From Niastella populi (GTDB lineage: Bacteria > Bacteroidota > Bacteroidia > Chitinophagales > Chitinophagaceae), in assembly GCF_002078015.1 (NCBI RefSeq), contig NZ_LWBP01000194.1, positions 1 to 64,000 of the forward strand: a DNA stretch of 64,000 nucleotides, in the 5' to 3' direction. A program made the translations under genes and the position numbers. The notes under the pieces are model-generated. The model was not told where the DNA came from, ran no database searches, and saw nothing but the letters and a program-made list of their open reading frames with translations. Of the stretch, positions 1-6,761 are shown in pieces; within the stretch, counting starts at the first letter, position 1, and each line of letters opens with the position of its first letter.

Positions 1-207
1 AATGATATTTTCTGCATTTTCTGACCATGTATTTTTTGAACAACCGGGCACCCCGGCCCAGTAAACTGTAGAGAACTGCTGTTGATTGCTGTTGCGCACA
101 TATCCATTGATCGCCGTTACGAGGCCGCCCGATGCAGGTTGTACGCCATTTTCTTCATCTATGGTAATGGGTAATCTGCTGGAAACTATAAATAACCTTT
201 TATCCAT
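1..207 (-). CDS. otsA: Trehalose-6-phosphate synthase, N-terminal part (cut by window edge)
   Basis: Reading leftward from an ATG at 205-207, 69 codons stay open to the window edge. The protein starts MDKRLFIVSSRLPITIDEE and continues with PASGGLVTAI and VYWAGVPG. This is the glycosyltransferase family 20 N-terminus: the family has VSNRLPV, then SSGGLVSAL, then a WxGxPG segment. The enzyme makes trehalose 6-phosphate from UDP-glucose and glucose 6-phosphate in the cytoplasm. Bacteroidota often fuse it to a C-terminal phosphatase, but that part is outside the window, so synthase alone versus bifunctional enzyme is open. An in-frame TAG and TAA lie just upstream of the ATG, which fixes the start. 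It diverges from the stress-protein gene at 358. I am confident of the family from the N-terminal motifs alone. Confidence 0.85.
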   Translation of the reverse strand, partial: MDKRLFIVSSRLPITIDEENGVQPASGGLVTAINGYVRNSNQQQFSTVYWAGVPGCSKNTWSENAENII

Positions 208-293
208 GTGCACAACTTACTACCTCAACCCTTGACAGGCGTTAAGCTCATGTTAGAATGCCATTAAAAGATGGTCAAAGATCATATATCAGA

Positions 294-307
294 TTGATCT
301 GCATCAT
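294..307. promoter_or_regulatory. FNR/CRP-like inverted repeat upstream of usp gene
   Basis: The sequence TTGATCTGCATCAT matches the FNR consensus TTGAT-N4-ATCAA at nine of ten defined bases. It lies 51 bp before the ATG of the universal stress gene and about 87 bp from the start of the divergent trehalose gene. A receiver-CRP fusion regulator is encoded at 35296-36357, but no link between the two is shown. Single motif match, so tentative. Confidence 0.35.
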
Positions 308-357
308 ATTATCCCAGGTATTCTTCAATGAAATTGTGGATTACAATTACTCAGGCA

Positions 358-1242
358 ATGAAAAGAATACTTATTCCAACCGATTTTTCAGAAAATGCGT
401 TAAAAGCTGCATTATATGCAGGCGTTGTTGCCCGAAAAGCCAATGCAGCGTTGTATTTGGTGCATGTGATTGAGCCTGTTGACGAAAAAATACACCAGCC
501 ATTTCCCCTGCATGAGAAATACCTTAAAGAAACCTTACATATGAGAATGCGGGAGGTTGAGTCTGTAAAAACGATCATTTTGAACAGCCATCCTGAAATT
601 ACTATCGAAACCGCTGTGCTATCCGGAGATATCAGTGCAACAATCGCTGAATTTTCCGGAAATAATGACATTGACATGATAATAATGGGCACCAAAGGCG
701 CCACAGGATTAAAAGAATTGCTAATAGGCAGCGTCACGTCGAAGGTAATCGGTCATTCAAAATTCCCTGTACTGGCCATCCCTGTAGATTACCAGCCCGA
801 AGAACCTGACGGCATTTTGTTTGCAACAAACCATTTTGAAAAAAGCAATATCCTTCTTACTCCTGTAATTGAACTGGCAAAGTTATTCTTCGCAAAAATC
901 TATGTCATCATTTTCGTCGATAAGGAGAAGAAAGGTGCCGTAGAATATATGTCTGATACACGCAGCCTGTATAATTACCTGGATTACCTGCGGAAGACAT
1001 TTCCCGGAGTAATTTTTCAGGGCGAATTGTTGGAGGGAAAGGATTTCGAGGATGCCGTTAATGCTTATGAAGAGAAAAACAAACTTGACATAGTTTCCAT
1101 GATTACATATCCTAAAGGTTTCTGGGAAAAAATATTCAAAGGAAGTGAAACAAAGAAAATGGCTATTCATTCCCACATACCGGTGCTTGCGATACCCGCA
1201 GGTAACATTCCCGGGGCCGAAGAAAGTTTGCCCATGCTATAA
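358..1242 (+). CDS. Universal stress protein, two Usp domains
   Basis: The 294-residue protein holds two UspA folds. The first begins MKRILIPTDFSENALKAAL and contains the nucleotide-binding signature MGTKGATG followed by LLIGSVTSKV and FPVLAIP, so it probably binds ATP. The second half ends IHSHIPVLAIPAGN but lacks a clear glycine-rich signature and is probably structural. I chose the ATG at 358 because Usp proteins begin with this strand; an ATG 30 bp upstream would add ten residues unlike the family. Proteins of this type act in the cytoplasm under growth arrest or oxygen stress. A second Usp gene follows at 1995 in the same direction with 750 bp between. A terminator-like hairpin follows at 1295. 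Confidence 0.85.
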   Translation: MKRILIPTDFSENALKAALYAGVVARKANAALYLVHVIEPVDEKIHQPFPLHEKYLKETLHMRMREVESVKTIILNSHPEITIETAVLSGDISATIAEFSGNNDIDMIIMGTKGATGLKELLIGSVTSKVIGHSKFPVLAIPVDYQPEEPDGILFATNHFEKSNILLTPVIELAKLFFAKIYVIIFVDKEKKGAVEYMSDTRSLYNYLDYLRKTFPGVIFQGELLEGKDFEDAVNAYEEKNKLDIVSMITYPKGFWEKIFKGSETKKMAIHSHIPVLAIPAGNIPGAEESLPML

Positions 1243-1294
1243 GTCAACCCTTATATCGTACCTATTCACACATTCCTGGGAAATAGTAATACCC

Positions 1295-1330
1295 ACGGCT
1301 TATATATAGCCGTTCTATCTATTTTTTAAA
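1295..1330 (+). terminator. Probable terminator of first usp gene
   Basis: ACGGCT and AGCCGT pair across a seven-base TATATAT loop (1295-1313), and a T-rich stretch with six consecutive T follows at about 1320. It begins 52 bp after the stop codon. The stem is short, so confidence is moderate. Confidence 0.45.
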
Positions 1331-1620
1331 TTGGCTAACCATATCAATGCACCGGCTACAAAAAATTGAATAAACGTAAACGCAATTCGAATATAAACCA
1401 GTATTGCATATTTGTAACATAGATCTTTGCTGCATTTGCAAGCGTTGTAACGTTAAAAATAAACAAACCTGTCAGCAAACTGAATTTCAGTCGCTGGGTT
1501 CATACCCTTCTCCCTGAACAATTCCACCATCCCACGCCATCATGCATATCTGCCGGCAGCATTCCATTTTAAAAACGGGATGTGGCATTTCTGTTATGGA
1601 TGCCCCTAATATTGTTTCGT

Positions 1621-1653
1621 AAAAAAAACGCCATTGAAATTGTCAATGGCGTT
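1621..1653 (-). terminator. Orphan rho-independent terminator, leftward
   Basis: AACGCCATTGA (1627-1637) and TCAATGGCGTT (1643-1653) form a perfect 11-bp stem with a five-base loop. On the minus strand the stem is followed directly by eight T residues (complement of 1621-1628), the classical terminator layout. No minus-strand gene ends here, so it may close a small RNA starting between about 1660 and 1990. Confidence 0.65.
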
Positions 1654-1994
1654 TGTTAACCCTTTAAAAAAAATACGACTTAAATAAGCGATAGCGTAAC
1701 GAAAACATAAAAATACTTAACCCGACCTTAAAAACACCTTAAAACACCTCCCCGGTAATTACCTCTTAGTCCCTCCCGTTTTATGGTCGAAGATCCGGAT
1801 TTGCCAGCCTGATATCATGCATCGTATTCGCAGATCTCTTTCGATACCATTCCACAATTCTAATCACGTTCTAATATGCCTCTTTATTAAGCATAAGCAA
1901 AGTGCGTTAAATTGCCCGAATTGATGCAATAAAATAAACTTATATTAATAATACTGATAATATCGTGGCATTAAGCTAATAAGCCTTTCTTCAA

Positions 1995-2810
1995 ATGAAA
2001 AAGATTATCGTACCGACCGATCTCAGTAAAAGTTCGTTGAAGGCACTGGAAGTTGCAATACATATTGCCGTGAATGATGATGCCATAATACAAATTTTAC
2101 ATATCAACGATATAATAGACGATGTTGACGAGGGTAAGCCACCGGCAAGTGGCAGGGAAATCTTTGATGCCATGGCAGAAACCATACAACTGAAACATGG
2201 CATTAAAACAGAGATAATAATGGCTGAGGGCATGGTTGGACAGGTGATTGCCAAAACCGCCTTTGACCATAAAGCCTGTCTCGTAGTTATGGGTTCACAT
2301 GGCATTTCGGGAACACGGGAATTGTTTATTGGTTCCAATGCCTACTACGTAATTAAAAGGGCCAGTTGCCCGGTGTTGTTGATACCTGAAGGAATAACAT
2401 CCTGCCAATTTGAAAAGATATTACTTCCTGTACAACAAACTGTTTTTTCATTACGCCTTTTTGAAATCATTGAACAAACTGTTTTGGTTAATTACAGCAA
2501 ATGCGTCGTAAAAATTATGGGTATCACTTCAGTCAAAAGCACTAAGGCGATACCTCAGTTTCTATCGGCAGTAGACGATTTGAAAAACAAATTTCGAGAT
2601 AGCCGTATCGAAATTACAGTTAGCCAAACCAACAACAGAAATGTTGCAGAAAGTGTATTGTTAAAAGCAGAACAGTTTATGGCAGACCTGATAGTCATTT
2701 CACCGGGCCTCGATGTAGCCGATCTTCCTTTTTTTATCGGGCCCTTTTCGCAAAGGATAATAAATCATTCCAAAATTCCAATACTAAGCATTTTGAGAAA
2801 CTCTATCTGA
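1995..2810 (+). CDS. Universal stress protein
   Basis: The 271-residue protein begins MKKIIVPTDLSKSSLKALE, the first strand and helix of the UspA fold. It carries VVMGSHGISGTRELFIGS, which matches the G-2x-G-9x-G-S nucleotide-binding signature, followed by CPVLLIP. The second half, from about residue 140, is a degenerate Usp repeat ending HSKIPILSILRNSI without the signature. Two tandem domains with only the first able to bind nucleotide is the same plan as in the gene at 358, so the two are probably diverged paralogues. Expected role is a cytoplasmic stress protein. The ppnP gene follows 178 bp downstream with its own promoter candidate. Confidence 0.85.
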   Translation: MKKIIVPTDLSKSSLKALEVAIHIAVNDDAIIQILHINDIIDDVDEGKPPASGREIFDAMAETIQLKHGIKTEIIMAEGMVGQVIAKTAFDHKACLVVMGSHGISGTRELFIGSNAYYVIKRASCPVLLIPEGITSCQFEKILLPVQQTVFSLRLFEIIEQTVLVNYSKCVVKIMGITSVKSTKAIPQFLSAVDDLKNKFRDSRIEITVSQTNNRNVAESVLLKAEQFMADLIVISPGLDVADLPFFIGPFSQRIINHSKIPILSILRNSI

Positions 2811-2936
2811 ATTAAAAATGAATTGGCGCCGGAAACTGCCAGGGCGCAACAGCAGAAACCCATTTAAAGAATTGGTTGTAATAGGCAACGCGTGCATTCG
2901 TTCTTTCCGCCCGGTAACGGAAAAGATTTAAAAGCC

Positions 2937-2944
2937 TACCTTTG
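2937..2944 (+). promoter_or_regulatory. Candidate -7 box of ppnP
   Basis: TACCTTTG fits the Bacteroidota -7 consensus TAnnTTTG. It lies 45 bp before the ATG of ppnP. I see no convincing TTTG at the -33 position, so the assignment rests on one box. Confidence 0.35.
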
Positions 2945-2988
2945 TTAAAGGACATCAAAACTATAATCAACGATTAACACTTTAAATT

Positions 2989-3303
2989 ATGAGTAGTTCA
3001 AATAGTTCATTGAACCTAAAGGATGCAGTTTCGCATAACGTATACTTTGATGGAAAAGTTCAAAGCCTCGGCATTGAAACAGAGAAAGGGAAAGCAACCG
3101 TTGGAGTTATGAAAAAGGGAAGCTATGTGTTTAACACCTCTTCGCCTGAAACTATGGTGATTATTGCAGGTATCGTGAGTGCAAAGGTGAGCGGCGGCGA
3201 ATGGACCATGTACAAAAAGGATGATAGTTTTGAAATAGCCGCCAATTCGTCATTTGAAGTTATGTGTGACGTGGATGTAGCCTATCTCTGTTACTATAAT
3301 TAG
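2989..3303 (+). CDS. ppnP: Pyrimidine/purine nucleoside phosphorylase PpnP
   Basis: The 104-residue protein is a small single-domain cupin of the PpnP (YaiE, DUF1255) family. The diagnostic segments are YFDGKVQSLGIE, KATVGVMKKGSYVFNT, and the C-terminal YLCYYN, which line up with E. coli PpnP throughout. The usual length is about 95 residues; here roughly ten serine- and asparagine-rich residues are added in front. The enzyme splits nucleosides with phosphate to free base and ribose 1-phosphate in the cytoplasm. The gene stands alone, with a promoter box upstream and a terminator hairpin 24 bp downstream, and converges on the gene at 3370. Confidence 0.92.
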   Translation: MSSSNSSLNLKDAVSHNVYFDGKVQSLGIETEKGKATVGVMKKGSYVFNTSSPETMVIIAGIVSAKVSGGEWTMYKKDDSFEIAANSSFEVMCDVDVAYLCYYN

Positions 3304-3327
3304 TATATTGCATAAAGAACTGTAAAG

Positions 3328-3350
3328 GCCGGGGTTTTGCTCCGGCTTTT
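3328..3350 (+). terminator. Terminator of ppnP
   Basis: GCCGGGG and CTCCGGC form a seven-pair stem (one G-T pair) over a TTTTG loop, followed by TTTTG. It sits 24 bp after the ppnP stop. It may also serve the convergent gene at 3370. Confidence 0.65.
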
Positions 3351-3369
3351 GTCGTTAGTTTATATACTT

Positions 3370-3927
3370 TCATTCTTTAAGGTAGTGAAGCGCAACACAT
3401 CCTGATGTAAGCGTATTTGACGCTGCCAGCTTTAATTGTACACACTGCGGCAGGATGGCGCCATCAAATAACCGTCTCCCCTCGCCCGCCACTACTGGGT
3501 GAACTACTATATAGTACTCATCAATTAAACCAAGTTCCATTAGTTGTGAAGGCAGCGCTACGCCACCTGTTGAAATAATTCCTCCCGGGGCCTGTTTCAA
3601 TTTAAGTATTTCGTCCTGAAGGTCCGTACGCACAATGCGCGTATTCTTTTCTTCAGCGTCGGGCAATGATCGTGAAAAAACAACTTTATCGATTGCGTTA
3701 AATGTATGAGCGAATTCATTCATTGATTTTGTATCACCCGAGTTGTTCTTTGCGACATCGGGCCAAAAAGGCACCATCAACTCATAGGTTTTACGCCCAT
3801 AAACAAGCAGGTCAACACCACGCATCAAACTGGTAAAATATTCATGTATTTCAACACTACCATTCATTTTAGTATGGTCGCAACAGCCATCTATTGTCAG
3901 ATTGATTCCGAAGATCAATTTTCTCAT
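3370..3927 (-). CDS. Dihydrofolate reductase family protein (RibD C-terminal fold)
   Basis: The 185-residue protein has the RibD C-terminal/DHFR-like fold: it starts MRKLIFGINLTIDGCCDH, carries DLLVYGRKTYELM, then GGIISTGGVALPSQLMELGLIDEYYIVVHPVVAGEGRRLF near residues 115-155, the NADPH-binding core of the YyaP/YwjB group. These are stand-alone cytoplasmic reductases of unknown substrate, not true folate enzymes and not riboflavin RibD, because the deaminase half is absent. It is a single gene convergent with ppnP. Length is normal for the group. Function beyond NADPH-dependent reduction cannot be named. Confidence 0.82.
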   Translation of the reverse strand: MRKLIFGINLTIDGCCDHTKMNGSVEIHEYFTSLMRGVDLLVYGRKTYELMVPFWPDVAKNNSGDTKSMNEFAHTFNAIDKVVFSRSLPDAEEKNTRIVRTDLQDEILKLKQAPGGIISTGGVALPSQLMELGLIDEYYIVVHPVVAGEGRRLFDGAILPQCVQLKLAASNTLTSGCVALHYLKE

Positions 3928-4266
3928 TTGATTGCATATTTTGTGTCACCTAAATTAATAATTCCCTTTGAGTATTAAGGAAAATGATCTTCATGGCTTC
4001 CTACCGTCAATGAAACATTTACCCAAATTCCCGTTGGGCATCCCCTGGCAAAGGATATAACCGATCCAATAATTGGCAGAGCTCTGCTGGTACTGCTGAT
4101 ATTATTTATTGCAGGTTCTATTTATAAACGGCTAAACGGTCAAATACCCTGCTATTTGTACAGTAGCAAAAGACTATAAACCTAAGTTATTTATTAGTGC
4201 AGTAAATCTGACAGCTCAGACAATTTCCGATATTATAGTATCTTGCGAAGCTTAAAGGAAATAGTT
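3928..4266. other. Gap with possible gene remnant
   Basis: This stretch contains the presumptive upstream regions of the genes at 3927 (leftward) and 4267 (rightward) and the open but startless frame described at 3988-4179. I see no TAnnTTTG box pair. Confidence 0.5.
3988..4179 (+). pseudogene. Possible remnant of a membrane protein
   Basis: The frame after the TGA at 3985 is open for 63 codons without an ATG. It encodes TFTQIPVGHPLAKDI followed by a hydrophobic stretch, RALLVLLILFIAGSIYKRLN, that would span a membrane. It looks like a piece of a transporter or other inner-membrane protein but matches nothing I can name, and it could be chance. Confidence 0.2.
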
Positions 4267-4884
4267 ATGGATAAAGAGCTCTATATCATCAGGCATGGGG
4301 AAACCGATTATAATAAGTTGGGCATAGTGCAGGGAAGAGGAGTAAATACTGACCTTAATGAGTTGGGAAGAAAACAGGGGGATGCATTTTACCAGTATTA
4401 CAAAAACGTGTCCTTTGATAAGGTGTATACATCCGCCCTTAAGCGTACTCATCAAACGGTAAAAGGTTTTATAGAACAGGGTACACCCTGGGAACAATTG
4501 CCGGGGCTTGATGAACTGTCTTTTGGCATTTGGGAGGGCAAGGAAAGTAAGGAAGATTGGGTGAGCGCATTCCGCGATATGAATAACTGCTGGCAGAGCG
4601 GACAATGTGACCTGTCATTTGAAAAAGGTGAAAGCCCCAATCAGGTTTCCAGGCGCCTTCAGGAAGCGCTGGACGTTATTCTCTCCAGGTCAGATGAAAA
4701 GCGGGTACTCGTATGCATGCACGGTCGCTCATTGCTGGTATTGCTGTGTATGCTCACCCAGTCGCCTATCAGTTGTATGACAAACTTTGGCCATAGCAAT
4801 ACCTGCCTTTATCGTGTGTCGTATGTTAATGGCCGGTTCAATGTACTGGAAGCAAACGATGTTCGCCATCTGGTAAGTTCATAA
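4267..4884 (+). CDS. Histidine phosphatase family protein
   Basis: The 205-residue protein starts MDKELYIIRHGETDYNKLG; RHGET is the phosphoryl-accepting motif of the phosphoglycerate-mutase-like superfamily. The second catalytic histidine is in VLVCMHGRSLLVLLCML near residue 160, and LSFGIWEGKE supplies the acidic residue. Enzymes of this size are usually cytoplasmic phosphatases of sugar or nucleotide phosphates. I chose the ATG at 4267; a TTG eight codons earlier would add a segment not seen in the family. It is a single gene. A second, only distantly similar family member is at 47249. Confidence 0.87.
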   Translation: MDKELYIIRHGETDYNKLGIVQGRGVNTDLNELGRKQGDAFYQYYKNVSFDKVYTSALKRTHQTVKGFIEQGTPWEQLPGLDELSFGIWEGKESKEDWVSAFRDMNNCWQSGQCDLSFEKGESPNQVSRRLQEALDVILSRSDEKRVLVCMHGRSLLVLLCMLTQSPISCMTNFGHSNTCLYRVSYVNGRFNVLEANDVRHLVSS

Positions 4885-4955
4885 AACGGCTTGATTGAAC
4901 GATAGCCACAAAAAAAGTGGATGCATCAAAAATAAACGAAGGACCTGAGAATGGC

Positions 4956-4992
4956 TTAATCGGGTACCTGACTCCATCAGGTACCCGATTAA
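4956..4992. repeat. Perfect 16-bp hairpin
   Basis: The 16-base arms at 4956-4971 and 4977-4992 are exact inverse complements (core TCGGGTACCTGA) around a CTCCA loop. No T-run follows on either strand, so it is not a typical terminator. It lies 72 bp after the phosphatase gene. The leftward open frame through this stretch (4838-5320) has no protein-like features. Confidence 0.7.
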
Positions 4993-5353
4993 AAAGAGAG
5001 CGTAGGTATGCCGTGTGGTTTGATTTGCCCGGTAGACATAAAAAATAAAGCCCTGCATAACTGCTGAGCATTAAAAAATGCAGGAGTTGATTCCGCCAGG
5101 CAGGAAACCGCCGACCCTCACGACCATAGGTCGGGATGACTATAAGTCGGGATAACAGCTTTCTCCTCTTCGTAAACAACGTTAGCGCATATTTTAAGAC
5201 TGAGCCCTGAATACAGGTGACGACCTTCAGAGTTTTGGAAGGTCGCGCAGTTCCGGCTATTATATAATTGATGAAGACCATGATGGCTTGAAAAAATACC
5301 TCGCCTATATTCCTTATCATTTGTTTTATGACCTTGTGAGAAAAGGATGTATC

Positions 5354-5476
5354 ATGCCCAGGTTAAAGGTTTTTCCCATGAATATTTATTATCGTCAGGA
5401 GCAGTCAGATATTGACAGGTTTAAAAGACGGGCTGAAAAGGATGGTAATAATTTAAAATGGGTGTTGCCCCAATAA
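5354..5476 (+). CDS. Doubtful small ORF, 40 residues
   Basis: From an ATG at 5354 a 40-residue polar product ending DRFKRRAEKDGNNLKWVLPQ can be read; an in-frame TTG at 5288 would extend it to 62 residues. The C-terminal part is rich in charged residues and looks protein-like, and a perfect hairpin follows the stop by 14 bp. I recognise no family and cannot exclude chance. Confidence 0.2.
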   Translation: MPRLKVFPMNIYYRQEQSDIDRFKRRAEKDGNNLKWVLPQ

Positions 5477-5490
5477 CAAATCTAAAATAA

Positions 5491-5526
5491 AAACAGGGTG
5501 CATCAAAACTATGTTGCACCCTGTTT
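5491..5526 (-). terminator. Perfect 12-bp hairpin, probable terminator
   Basis: AAACAGGGTGCA and TGCACCCTGTTT pair perfectly across a 12-base loop. On the minus strand the stem runs into a T-rich tail (complement of the A-rich 5483-5493), so leftward termination is more likely than rightward. It would end a leftward transcript through 5540-5749. Confidence 0.5.
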
Positions 5527-5539
5527 ACATTGAACCTTG

Positions 5540-5749
5540 TTATTTAATCACACTTATTTTCCCCGTCAGACGCCAGGATGTCCCTGTGATCCCAAATCGT
5601 GGATCATGCTGAAAAGTTGGGGAGCAGGAATGGTTATTCTTAATATAGAATGTATTCGGGCCATTTTTCCCTTTTTTAGTATATTGCACCAGGTTATACC
5701 ATTGACAGCATTTATTACTCATTCCGCAATCAGCATTCTTTCTACACAA
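5540..5749 (-). CDS. Doubtful cysteine-rich small ORF
   Basis: A leftward frame of 69 codons begins at a TTG and encodes CRKNADCGMSNKCCQWYN near the start and GTSWRLTGKISVIK at the end. Its stop lies 14 bp before the leftward terminator at 5491-5526, which is the main argument for a real transcript. It has no recognisable domain and no ATG start, and the frame opens in the tandem repeat at 5761. It may be a remnant. Confidence 0.22.
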   Translation of the reverse strand: MCRKNADCGMSNKCCQWYNLVQYTKKGKNGPNTFYIKNNHSCSPTFQHDPRFGITGTSWRLTGKISVIK

Positions 5750-5760
5750 GACAATCGCCA

Positions 5761-5838
5761 GACCCTCACGGGACCTTCACGAGACTTTCACAAGACCTTT
5801 ACGAGACCCTCACGGGACCTTCACGAGAACCTTTACGG
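5761..5838. repeat. Tandem 11-bp repeat, about seven units
   Basis: Seven consecutive units of the form GACCYTCACGR follow head to tail: six of 11 bp from 5761 and a seventh of 12 bp at 5827. Units 1-2 and 5-6 are identical pairs (GACCCTCACGG then GACCTTCACGA), which suggests a later duplication of a 44-bp block. The unit length is not a multiple of three and no gene uses it. Confidence 0.85.
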
Positions 5839-5863
5839 GATGTAAATCTTATGGTAATGGCTT

Positions 5864-5894
5864 CGGAGTGCATTTGCAAGGGCCTTGCACTCCG
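5864..5894. repeat. Nine-bp perfect stem-loop
   Basis: CGGAGTGCA and TGCACTCCG pair around a 13-base interval that can itself pair partly (GCAAGG with CCTTGC). It follows the 11-bp tandem repeat by 25 bp. No T-run is next to it. Confidence 0.5.
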
Positions 5895-6230
5895 GTTAAA
5901 CTATAGATAAAAGCCAATGAAAGTATACTGAAACGGGTAGTTGTATTTATGTGAATAACCCGGGTACAACCTACAGATTGTCTGATGACACACTGGCGAT
6001 TGCCTCACACACAAGGTATCGGTAGAGGGGCCGCAGGCAATCCCCGGCGTATCTCAGTACAATACCCCGGCTATCTGGCTACCATTAACGTACAATGCAG
6101 GTACCATTACCCTACCATGTTTGACTATAATCCCCCATTTTTTTGACCTGATCCCAAATTGTTATCAGTGTGACCAATATAGTATCGGCCGAGTGTAGAA
6201 GAATGCAATATATAAACGTAAAAAGGCATA

Positions 6231-6258
6231 AAAAAGGCTCACATTACTGTGAACCTTC
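6231..6258 (-). terminator. Terminator of tRNA-Val
   Basis: Read leftward, AAGGTTCACA pairs with TGTGAGCCTT (one G-T pair) over a GTAA loop and is followed by six T residues. It lies 8 bp beyond the 3' end of the tRNA. The stem is a relative of the one at 9254-9287. Confidence 0.75.
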
Positions 6259-6266
6259 TTGTTTGT

Positions 6267-6340
6267 GGGAGTTGACGGGCTCGAACCGCCGACCCTCTGC
6301 TTGTAAGGCAGATGCTCTGAACCAACTGAGCTAAACTCCC
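6267..6340 (-). tRNA. tRNA-Val (anticodon UAC)
   Basis: The 74-nt leftward sequence folds as a full cloverleaf. The acceptor arms GGGAGTT and AACTCCC pair, the D-arm reads GCTCAGTTGGTTCAGAGC, the anticodon arm TCTGC-CTTACAA-GCAGA presents UAC, and the T-arm has GGTTCGAGCC. UAC reads valine GUA and GUG codons. CCA is not encoded: the 3' end is followed by ACAAAC. A -7 type promoter box lies 42 bp upstream and a terminator 8 bp downstream, so the gene is probably a single-tRNA transcript. Confidence 0.95.
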
Positions 6341-6381
6341 TTGTCTATCAATATCTTAAGTGCTTTATATCGATCGGGCGC

Positions 6382-6389
6382 CAAAATTA
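6382..6389 (-). promoter_or_regulatory. Candidate -7 box of tRNA-Val
   Basis: Read leftward this is TAATTTTG, a full match to TAnnTTTG, about 42 bp upstream of the mature tRNA 5' end. No clear -33 element is visible. Confidence 0.45.
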
Positions 6390-6662
6390 AGGATCGTTTT
6401 TTATTTACACGCATTTTGGTTAAATTTTTTTTCAAAAAAATTTAACGCTCACGGTCCATTGACTACTTCAGTGAGATGACTTCTTACAGGCCGCTCACAA
6501 AAGGGAAAGCATACTACGACCACAACAGCAATCCCGGCCAATCTAGCATATACATGAAACTTTAGAGGCAGGTTTGTTATTGTACATCGTCGCAGGTAAC
6601 ATCAAAAGTTCAAAAGGTTTGGGACAACCGGCAGCGTGAAAGGCTGCAGGCATATTGATCAT

Positions 6663-6700
6663 ATTGAAACAAATTGCACAAAGATTGAAACAAATTGCAC
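6663..6700 (+). promoter_or_regulatory. 17-bp direct repeat, operator candidate
   Basis: ATTGAAACAAATTGCAC occurs twice without mismatch, at 6663-6679 and 6684-6700. The 21-bp period puts both copies on one face of the DNA. It lies 62-99 bp upstream of the ATG of the secreted GtaA-like gene, immediately before a TTTACTTTGC promoter-like box, so it is well placed for an activator. Confidence 0.5.
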
Positions 6701-6761
6701 TAGCGGAGAACCGCCGATTATTTACTTTGCTTCTCTTTTTCATTGAACAACGATATTTTAC

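Larger units (their letters stand above)
1243..1994. other. Gene-free 750-bp gap between usp genes
   Basis: I find no credible reading frame on either strand. The left end holds the probable terminator at 1295, and the middle holds a strong leftward terminator at 1621-1653 that no recognised gene needs. The right end is AT-rich and presumably carries the promoter of the second usp gene; I see no clear TAnnTTTG box there. Confidence 0.6.
5477..6266. other. Gene-poor stretch before tRNA-Val
   Basis: Apart from the hairpin at 5491, the doubtful frame at 5540, the 11-bp repeat and a second hairpin at 5864-5894 (CGGAGTGCA with TGCACTCCG), I see nothing coding. The part from 5900 to 6220 has stops in all frames at ordinary density and no recognisable motif. 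Confidence 0.5.
6341..6761. other. Regulatory gap between tRNA-Val and the GtaA-like gene
   Basis: It contains the tRNA promoter at 6382, an AT-only palindrome at 6419-6446 (GTTAAA-T7 facing A7-TTTAAC), and a direct repeat at 6663-6700. A TTTACTTTGC sequence at about 6731, 30 bp before the next ATG, may be the -7 region of the rightward gene. No gene is seen. Confidence 0.5.

Noticed and set aside
4838-5320. Leftward frame of 160 codons between the phosphatase gene and 5320
   Set aside because: It overlaps the end of the real phosphatase gene, runs through the 16-bp hairpin and its product resembles no protein; kept as non-coding.
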